Position numbers and translations under genes: made by a program. A DNA stretch of 64,000 nucleotides from Aphelenchoides besseyi (Eukaryota > Nematoda > Chromadorea > Rhabditida > Aphelenchoididae). How positions within the stretch are numbered: the first letter of the stretch is position 1; each line of letters starts with the position of its first letter. Positions 56,616 to 64,000 of the stretch are shown piece after piece. Where the stretch lies: assembly GCA_024699855.1 (NCBI GenBank), contig JAMPIQ010000001.1, positions 13,330,001 through 13,394,000 of the forward strand, written 5' to 3'. The notes beneath the pieces were generated by a model, which was not told the origin of the DNA, did not search any database, and saw only the letters and a program-made list of their open reading frames with translations.

Positions 56616-56888
56616 TCAGAATCTGGTGTCGTTGGTTTGCGGTGGAGGTTTCGGAATGTTCTTGATTCCACCGTCGACATTTTTGCTTCGAGTTTTGTAT
56701 TCGAACACACCGGCAGCCATTCGGCCCTGCTTTCCGATGTTCAGTCAAATGATGGTCGAAGGCGGAATAAAACAAATAAAAAATCTTTACGAAGAGCCAA
56801 AAGAGAGCTTCTGGCGACGATGTTGTTGTTGCTACTGTTGGGATCGCGTAGATGGCAGCAGTACGACATACGTCTATTACTATTGACA
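56616..56888 (-). CDS. Candidate small gene, about 70 aa
   Basis: A first exon with MSIVIDVCRTAAIYAIPTVA ends at a gtaaag donor. A second exon after ggaaag continues QGRMAAGVFEYKTRSKNVDG and KNIPKPPPQTNDTRF to a stop. The opposite strand is also open here, so strand choice rests on the splice pair and the more protein-like C-terminus. No family recognised. Confidence 0.3.
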
Positions 56889-57028
56889 TGCTTGTTATGA
56901 AGATGCCGTTCCTTAATAAACACTCAATTTCCATCTGTTCGAGTTCTTATGAATAGCAATAATAGCGTTCGGAAGGAATGAATTGACGTCGTAGATTGGT
57001 AGTCAGATGTCTTTCAAGTTCACTTGAA

Positions 57029-57551
57029 ATGCAGACGTACACGATCCAACAACCACAATTTCAGGTAGTTTCTGTTGGCCAATCATTCCATCGTTTAATT
57101 CAGAACTTTGTTGGACATCAACCACAACCTCAACAGCTGCCACTTTCACGGGTTGGTCGAACACAAAGCGAACGGAAATTGGCTTCAGAACTATTTCACT
57201 CAACACGACATGATCTCTTTTTCGATTCTGCACTTACCACACGTAGGCAGATCGTTGAAATGAGACAATCGTTGGGTTTTAAGGACTGGATCTCAAGTTC
57301 GAGTCCTCGCGATCCAACGATCGTGGTCGAAGCGGAAGGACGAACCTTCTGCGGATGTTTGTGTCGATTTTTTGTTGTTTGTGTTCCGTTTACTCGTATC
57401 TTTGCGCCTTCTGTTGCTGTAAGTTGCGACAGGTTCTATCCAAGAGTCGCCAAACTTTCAGATCGTCTTTGCAAACTCTGCTGCGGTTCTTGTTGAAATT
57501 GAACTCCAAATCGCGACAGTAATTCACGCAGAAGGCCAAACATTTCGATAG
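57029..57551 (+). CDS. Unrecognised protein, about 160 aa
   Basis: The start MQTYTIQQPQFQVVSVGQSF is followed by a Gln/Pro stretch (HQPQPQQLPLSRVG) and an Arg-rich helix (RTQSERKLASELF). A hydrophobic Cys-containing segment (FCGCLCRFFVVCVPFTRIFA) reaches a clean gtaagt donor. After a 43-nt intron the second exon reads IVFANSAAVLVEIELQIATV and ends HAEGQTFR. The repeated hydrophobic and acidic pattern in the last 60 residues suggests a beta-sheet domain. No family recognised. Confidence 0.5.
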
Positions 57552-57701
57552 AAAATTGACCAAACTTGTCGTCTTTACTTCAGCTTTCGAAACGAACGAA
57601 AAGAAAGCACGATGATCGGCAGTAGACGATTTTGGTTCTTCAAGTTGGTTGTTTCTTCTGCTCCTTATTTCTGATTGAGTTCACGCTTCGTTGTTGGATT
57701 T

Positions 57702-58231
57702 ATGGCCACTCGACGTCTCGAATTTCCATTTACGGTTCTCGTGTTTCCGGATGAACGTCTCACAGGTCGGTTTTCGATTCTCTGGTTTGATTCTCAGTTC
57801 ATTTCAGTGGGCGACTATTCGACGAGTTCGGAGTGTGCGGTGAAGATTCTCGAGTTTCTGGTCGCTCGCATCGATGCAACCTTGGAGCTTGATGATTTGC
57901 CGGAGGTCGTCGATGGCGAGTTGCGATCGGCTCGTAAAAAGATCCTCGTTCGCAGCAGAAACAATCTGCAGACGTTTTGTCGATTGGTTGATGTAAGAGC
58001 TTTTGATTTCCTTCTTCAATCTCCATTTTCATGCTGCCGAAAACACCGTCCAAGGTATTCAAGATCTTAGTGGGTAAGAGCGTGTTTTGCGACCTTTTTT
58101 CATTCAAATGTTTCAGATTCTGGTCGTTGGTTTGCTCGGAGATGCGAGATGTTCAGCAGGCGATTAAGAGGGCGGAACAACATCGCAAGAACAAATGGCA
58201 ACTTCTATCTGACAACAGTCCTAAGATCTAA
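57702..58231 (+). CDS. Unrecognised protein, about 140 aa, exon joins uncertain
   Basis: The frame begins MATRRLEFPFTVLVFPDERL and reads TGRFSILWFDSQFISVGDYS, VKILEFLVARIDATLELDDL and RSRNNLQTFCRLVD to a gtaaga donor. A C-terminal helix (EMRDVQQAIKRAEQHRKNKW, then QLLSDNSPKI and stop at 58229-58231) is convincing. The joining exon near 58040-58075 fits in two alternative frames, so the middle is unresolved. It may form one transcription unit with 57029-57551. No family recognised. Confidence 0.45.
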
Positions 58232-58385
58232 TTCTCGTAACCGGTACCATTCAATTTTTTGTTCACTTTCTATAAACTCGCTCCTTGAACAAAATACCAT
58301 GTCAGATAATAGAAGATCTTTGTTAACGTTAATTTACATGTGAAAGACTAATAAATACAAGAACATAAGCACAAATGGAAGAAGA

Positions 58386-58959
58386 TCAACGCGAAGAGAC
58401 GATCGGTTCAACGGGTTCGGGCACTGTTTCAGTTGTCGGAATATCAACTGAATCCCTACTCTCTGGAGAACAACGGCAGCAGCAAATCAGCTGGCAACAA
58501 CTCGCAATTTTCCTGAAAAACCAAAGTAAACGTCTCAAATTTTGCATTTTAACCCACTTTCGATAAAGGCAACCGCAGTAAAAACATCCGATGAAGAGGA
58601 TAGTCAAAGCGATTCCGATTACCATAGGCGAATAACCTCCTGTGGAGATAAACGACACCCCAAGCAAACCAAATAAACCAAAGCCAACTCCAAGTGCGAA
58701 CGATAACCCGAATTTCAAGTTGACCTGAAATGAAATTCTTGTTATTCATCCAATTGGAAATCTCAAAAAGAAGCAATGAGAGACTCACTTTTAATCCATT
58801 GGAAAATTCGTACATTGAAAATCGGCGCTTCTCTGCTCGCATCAATCGAAGCTCCTCCAGGATTTGGTTGTTGGTGGCTTTCAATTCAGAAAGCGCGTCC
58901 TTGTTATCACGAAGCTGTGCGCTGATTTTGCTAAGTGTCTCCGCGATGTCTTCTGCCAT
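58386..58959 (-). CDS. Small coiled-coil protein with two membrane helices
   Basis: Start MAEDIAETLSKISAQLRDNK, then an amphipathic coiled coil (LSELKATNNQILEELRLMRA). After a 46-nt or so intron, two adjacent helices follow: GLSFALGVGFGLFGLLGVSF and VIGIALTILFIGCFYCGCLY. A cysteine-rich juxtamembrane segment (IASCCQLICCCRCSPESRD) could be palmitoylated. An acidic tail (IPTTETVPEPVEPIVSSR) ends at 58386. A 45-nt in-frame segment before the cysteine cluster has splice signals and may be an optional intron. The topology suggests a hairpin-anchored membrane protein; the family is not recognised. Confidence 0.65.
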
Positions 58960-59302
58960 CTTAATGCTAAAATGACTGTACACATGTTTGTAGCACTTTA
59001 GGTATTCAACGTTTAAACGTTTATTAAATCCTTATTGTTACTATGTCAATCACTTTTATTTTGCATTTAAACGAAGATCTATACACCAATTACAAGAAAT
59101 CCAGCTGTGCTTTAGCAAGTCGACTGTGATTGTCGGACATTGAAATCAAAAAAAACATGAAAACCTCACATCTCGAACGATTCAAACATCCCAAATTGCG
59201 ATCAGTAACGAAGCACACGAGTTATCGGAATACTTCTTTCACTGCAATCTTATGAATTATTTATTAACTGAGAAAGTATTCAAAAATGGGAAAATTGAGA
59301 AA
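58960..59302. other. Intergenic region
   Basis: No gene or repeat recognised. Confidence 0.45.
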
Positions 59303-61081
59303 CTATTCACTGTTGTCGTCATTGCTTCGTGTTCGTGACGATCCACTCGCTCCCAAAACAGTTGCATAACGTCCAGTATTAGTTGGCTGTAGAGTTGAAG
59401 TTTGATTTCTGTCATGGAGTTTAGTTCAGAAATTCGAAACGAGTACGTGGCAACAGAACAGCCAACTGTTCGATTGTTTGATTTCTGACGATTGCTTGGA
59501 CGGTTGTTTTCTCTTGTTGAGCCAAGTTATCAAAGAACTGCCATAAAAGGGCTTTGCATTCGCGGAAAATGTCCACATATTTCAAGTTGTATCTGCAATC
59601 TCGATTGAAACGAAAGACTTGAAGGACTTACTTCTCCTTGAAAGCTTGAGCTTCGATTACCGGAGTCATTTTGACGACCACCGGTATAGCAGCATTCTTC
59701 GACTTCTTGCGTTTCGAATTGTGAGCAAAGAACTGAAATAGCTAAAGGTTGTAAATTGAACTCAGAACTTACTTTCGGTTCGCTTTTCCCAATATACGCT
59801 TCACCCATGGGTGTTAGCTTGGTATAGAATAGGTCCTAATTGACGTATTGATTGTAGACAATGTGAACTTTGAGGAATCCTTCATAACGAGACGATGAAA
59901 AAGACGTTGAACATCTGCCTCCAACAAATCGTTTCCACACGGAACAATTCGATCATTTGTCGTGAATTGTAAACTTATTCCCCAACCTTTGAGCTTCAAA
60001 ATCTGATCGAACATCGACGATCGAAGCGGCTATATGACCACCGTAACACCGCCGGTGATGAAAGACGGTAGTTGATAGCACAAACTCTTTCCAGCGCCTG
60101 TAAGAAAGTTGAAAATTAGAACTCACCAGTCGGCATCACCACACAACAATCGTGACCCAAAAGAGAAGCAATAACGATCGATTTTTGGCAGAAACGAAAT
60201 GATTGAAAGTCGAACGTATTTGGTAGGACCTCGTACATTTTGACCCGAAGATTTGCATCCAATTTTGCTAAAACTGCGCTTTAAAAAGTCGGTGGCTTCG
60301 ACTCACAATCATTGTCGAATTCGCGGATATCGTTCTGTTGAATATCTTAAACTTGCCGTGTTGATCTGCAAACAGCGGCCAATGCATTTGAGCAAGAAAC
60401 TCACTAACCGGCAATCTGAAGAGCTTTCGCTTCTTTGTCTTCGATTTGCATAGTTTCGTCCACAACAACAAGACCGCGAGTTGGACTTTTTCGATCTGTC
60501 GATGGTTGTCGAGGAATAGAAGGCCGCTGAGTGGAAAATGAAACTGAAAACATGAAGACGAGAAGATCAACAGTCATCACTTACCAGAAGGATTCTTCTG
60601 TACATCGAGAGTGGAATTGAAGGAAGTGCCGGCGCTTGGATAGTATTGCGTCAATGTGGTTTCTGAACTGAATGATCGAAGAATGAAAGAAAAACTCACG
60701 AGTCGGTTTTACGATCTCAACTCGAGGCCTTTTTGCCGGAACCGCATCGAGTCTTTGTGTTGGTTGTTGGGTTGCAACGGCTTTGAGCGGCAGTGGACGT
60801 CCGAGAGTCATAACACACGATGGTTGTGATGGAAGCAAAGGGTTCACCGTGGAATGAGATTGCGACACTTGAGTCTTCGATGAAGCGGTGCGAATGTTTG
60901 AAAGCACGTTTGAACGATTGGAATGGCCGTTAGGATTCTGGTGAACTCCATTGCAACAAAGAAACTTGGGAATCGCGGGTGGATGTGTAAAAAGCGGAAG
61001 GAATTTGTAGCCGCGATATTCGATACGATTGTCTTCATGGTTGTTGCCAACCAAAATAGATCGCGGTTTGGTTGCGGTCAT
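59303..61081 (-). pseudogene. RecQ/BLM-type DNA helicase, core deleted
   Basis: RecQ helicases unwind recombination intermediates; BLM (him-6 in C. elegans) is the likely parent. Seen: an N-terminal disordered region (MTATKPRSILVGNNHEDN at 61081), then the helicase start FDFQSFRFCQKSIVIASLLG, Walker A VVMPTGAGKSLCYQLP split by an intron, and GGVTVVI. A TAG at 60030-60032 replaces the serine normally found before PLRS. DQILKLKGWGISLQF continues motif Ia. Then the chain jumps directly to the winged-helix (RQC) region EADVQRLFHRLVMKD, so motifs II-VI and the zinc domain, some 300 residues in the family, are missing. The RQC part is frameshifted, and the HRDC domain (LWQFFDNLAQQEKTTVQAIV) follows. 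The product cannot be a helicase. Confidence 0.8.
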
Positions 61082-62424
61082 TTTTAAGAACACAAACAAC
61101 GAATGAAACACGCAATTTACAACTTAACGTTCAGAGCGAATTTATAGCAATCGATTGCTCTTCAAGTACCTCATCGATTTTTAGTTCTTACAAAATATTT
61201 GGAATGAAAACCCTGTAAAAACTTGTATCTTACTGTTTTTACACAGATAATCTTCTAAATCCTCAAAGATGGTCGAATCATCGTAATCGACAACAGTCAT
61301 CGACAGTTTTCAATTTCGAAGCTTCACATCAGTCCAAAGGATATTCAGTCCTGTCCTTCTGTATTACTGATACTCAAATCTAATAACATCAATAAATTTA
61401 TTCGAATTATTTCCATTCAATAAATACTGAATAAAATGAGGTCGAATATCGAAAACCCAAATCTAGCGATTTTAGGATATGCTTTCGATTTCAATTCTAC
61501 TCCCAGTCCACTTCACCTCTCTAAACTTTCAGAATCATAATCTCCTAATCTCTTTAGTATCTGTGCCAAATTACAGCTTACCAGCATCAGCAGGAAGAGC
61601 TGCACAAACTTTTGCAATTTTGGACGATTTCTGACAAATTGTTTGGCTTTGAAGTGCTCTTATTTCTCTCTCAGTTGTCCGATGACTGCAAGTTTAATTA
61701 CATTGAATAGCCAGGTTATTGGGCTTTCTATTGATATAATATGAGCACTAGTTGTTGCCAGAATCTCCAAACTACATCGATTTGCGAGATTAACGTTCTA
61801 TACAAGGAAATGGGGGGTGTTGTGTATTTTAGCTCGTTGGCTGGTTGGATTCCGCTGATATTTACAGAGTTTAAAGATCACTAGTGTTAGTTATTGTTCT
61901 GTTAATCACACGCCTGTACAGTTAATCGTTTTTGAGTTGGAGTCAATGGAAACTGCCATCTTCGAGGTTGATGTCTGATTGTTACCATTCTTCTCTATTG
62001 CATTTTCAGGTCAACTGCTTCTAATTATTACATGTATATAACTGATTTTATGCAAATTAGCTGCTGTAGAAGTTATTTTCTGCATCACAGTCCAAGTGTA
62101 TTGTCAGCAGCTACTAACACGTAATACGTTTGTTCGACGGAAACTCAAGAGGATTTTTTCTGAATAACAAGCATACTAAATGCTTGAACGTTCGTTCATT
62201 AATTACCAACAATCTCAATGATTCTCAACCGACTTCTTAGAACTGCTGGTCAATAGAAGTAAGAGCAACTTTGCGTGAAATCAATTGTTTATTTCAACTT
62301 TCGAAATAACTCCTAGTGATCTTCTGATAACTGAATCTACAGTTCTGATGATAATTGACAAGCAAAAGTAAGAACAGCATAGCAGTCGAATCGTCAACAT
62401 TGCCAGTTCTCAAATCAAGAGCTA
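61082..62424. other. Gene-free stretch containing a dispersed repeat
   Basis: Holds the inverted partner of the 19340-19800 repeat. The remainder is AT-rich without genes. Confidence 0.5.
61470..61950 (-). repeat. Dispersed repeat, inverted copy of 19340-19800
   Basis: The reverse complement shares ordered blocks with the 19.4-kb copy. The best part is 61577-61870. Confidence 0.7.
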
Positions 62425-63933
62425 TGGTCCTGAGCAATTAAAAATGCACCGACTGATTTCGATGTTTTCTTGGTCCTACGCTCTTCGTTGTGAGTGTTTC
62501 TGATGCGAAATTCGACGATGAGTCGATTGAGCACAAAAAAATCGTATGTTTATAACTTAGTTTTTGAGAAAAATCGATTTTATTGAAATTGGATGTGCAA
62601 CTAAAACTGCAGCAAATGTTTGGATCCATATTTTTCACGTGTTTTTTCGTGATTTAGGTTGTATTTAAATTCATCTGGTAGGAAATTTCTTCTAGATTCT
62701 TCCAAGATGCTCACAGATGAACAACGTCAACGAATTCGCAACCTGTACGTCAAACTTGGAACTATGGACGAGGTGGTCACAAAAACCGGTCATTCTAAGC
62801 ACACAGTCTATAACGTACTTCACAATGTACCTAGAAAACAGCGAAAGAATCCTCCAATTCAAAAAATGATTTCAAAACGCAATGGTCAACGAATTCTGAG
62901 TTTTATCCGACGTGAACGTCAGAAGAATCATTTGGTCAATTCGACAATCATCAAAGATCACTTCCAATTAGACTGTTCTGTATAGACCATCCAACGATTT
63001 TTGAAAGATCACAACGTGAGTTACGAAATTGCCCAGAAGAAAATCATTTTGGAAGACCGACACAAACAATCTCGACTTGATTTTGCTCAGAACCACGTCA
63101 CTCAACGAACGGACTTCAAGTTGTGGCTGTTTACGGACGAAAAAAGATTTTCACTTGACGGACCCGACAACAACGGTTCATACGAAATTCCTGGAACTCC
63201 AAACCCGGTACGTAGTCGACGTCAACAAGGCGGAGGATCCGTAATGATTTGGGGAGCAGTGGCCGCTAATGGAAATATCTACTTAAAGGTACCTTCCCTT
63301 CAACTTATTAGGTCAGTTTTTGCCTTCAGGAAATCCTCGGACGATACACGTCGCAATTATACTTGGAAGACCTCAAGGCCGAATTTTTACCATGGGCGAA
63401 ACGTCAATTCAACGGTCGGAAATTCTACTGGCAGCAGGATAACGCTGCAATTCATAAGGCAAAAGTCATCAAAACCTACTTTGCATCGCTGAAAAATGTC
63501 GAACTGATTGAATGGCCTGCAAAGAGCCCGGACTTGAATGTTATGGAAAACATTTGGGCACTTTTATCACAACAAGTCTACAAAGATGGCCAATTCCGAC
63601 GAAAATCCGAACTACTTGAGAAGATCATGACGGAAGGCCGCAAAATCAAGAAGCACATCATCAAACACCTTTTCTCTTCAATGCCCACACGTTTACTCAA
63701 CGTGTATAAGTATAATGGAGAGATGATTTCCTAGACTTTCTTTTGGTGCAGTTTTAGTTGCACATCCAATTTCAATAAAATCGATTTTTCTCAAAAACTA
63801 AGTTATAAACATACGATTTTTTTGTGCTCAATCGACTCATCGTCGAATTTCGCATCAGAAACACTCACAACGAAGAGCGTAGGACCAAGAAAACATCGAA
63901 ATCAGTCGGTGCATTTTTAATTGCTCAGGACCA
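62425..63933 (+). mobile_element. Tc1/mariner-type transposon, 1,509 bp, long identical inverted repeats
   Basis: Terminal inverted repeats 62425-62611 and 63747-63933 are 187 bp each. By eye I find no mismatch between them. Both ends are flanked by TA (62423-62424 and 63934-63935). The ends read TGGTCCTGAGCAATTAAAAA inward. The interior is a single transposase gene with one intron. Identity of the repeats points to recent movement. Confidence 0.93.
62707..63734 (+). CDS. Tc1-like transposase (DD35E spacing), one in-frame stop
   Basis: DDE transposase cutting at the inverted repeats. Start MLTDEQRQRIRNLYVKLGTM with a helix-turn-helix (VVTKTGHSKHTVYNVLHNVP). First catalytic motif FTDEKRFSLDGPD, Gly-rich block QGGGSVMIWGAVAANGN, second motif WQQDNAAIHK, third SPDLNVMENIWALL. 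I count 35 residues between the second D and the E, one more than in Tc1 and Tc3. A 41-nt GT-AG intron (63289-63329) interrupts the gene after NIYLK and splices cleanly to EILGRYTSQLYLEDLKAE. A TAG at 62983-62985, between QLDCSV and TIQRFLKD, breaks the frame; nothing else does. Confidence 0.88.
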
Positions 63934-63935
63934 TA

Positions 63936-64000
63936 CATGACGGAATGACCAGCGATCCAATCGTTGTAACCCGTTGAAATTGGAGTCGAATACCTAAAAA
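63936..64000. other. Flank to window end
   Basis: Unremarkable sequence beyond the transposon target TA. Confidence 0.4.

Noticed and set aside
57280..57310. A sequence resembling a tRNA T-arm (aagttcgagtcctcgcg)
   Set aside because: No matching acceptor stem, D-arm or anticodon arm around it; it lies inside a coding exon.
57799..58107. Minus-strand frame of 102 codons opposite the 57.7-58.2 kb gene
   Set aside because: The plus strand has better protein character and splice signals; the minus frame lacks them.

Overview
The window reads as nuclear DNA of a nematode, probably a rhabditid relative of Caenorhabditis. The grounds are: nematode-type srab-like serpentine chemoreceptors, a 5S rRNA gene very close to the C. 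elegans form, an ecdysteroid-kinase-like (CHK) gene, Tc1/Tc3-type transposons, and tightly packed genes on both strands with GT-AG introns of mostly 40-55 nt. I found no tRNA, spliced-leader RNA or CRISPR array. Most proteins had to be pieced together across introns, so the outer limits given are firmer than individual exon joins.

Layout. 0-10.6 kb: the 3' half of an ABCA-type transporter gene (+), then small secreted or basic protein genes on the minus strand, a chemoreceptor fragment, a gene-poor stretch, and gene A (secreted, 163 aa). 10.6-18.9 kb: the left arm of an inverted segmental duplication, into which a 5,644-bp Helitron (13121-18764) has inserted. 18.9-25.2 kb: decayed duplications of gene A and its upstream flank, two small genes, a solo LTR and an isolated 5S rRNA gene. 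25.9-32.8 kb: CHK kinase, a 5'-truncated LINE, a GNAT acetyltransferase, a coiled-coil protein and a Gly/Cys-rich secreted protein. 34.2-38.5 kb: a small secreted protein, a dead Tc3-like transposon, the right arm of the inverted duplication and a DDE transposase relic. 38.7-43.3 kb: CLN3 and a Gln/Ser-rich protein. 43.4-55.4 kb: three srab-like receptors on the minus strand, separated by an unrecognised minus-strand gene, a hidden 83-aa gene and the nucleoporin Nup133 (npp-15). 56.6-61.1 kb: several unrecognised small genes and a RecQ/BLM-type helicase pseudogene. 62.4-63.9 kb: a Tc1-like transposon with 187-bp inverted repeats that look identical.

The main signal is the nested mobile DNA at 10.6-38.2 kb. 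The right arm of the inverted duplication holds an empty copy of the Helitron target site, so both Helitron ends are fixed to the base. The element runs from TC to CTAG, inserted between A and T without target duplication. It has a broken Rep region, an intact 808-aa Rep-Pif1 helicase frame, and an intron-bearing gene-like segment before its 3' hairpin. The duplicated flanks also preserve a small secreted-protein gene that has decayed differently in each arm.

The housekeeping genes (CLN3, Nup133) and the secreted and receptor genes act independently; I see no operon or pathway grouping. Several conserved genes carry single-base frame breaks. Some may be assembly errors rather than real mutations, and this is flagged where it matters.
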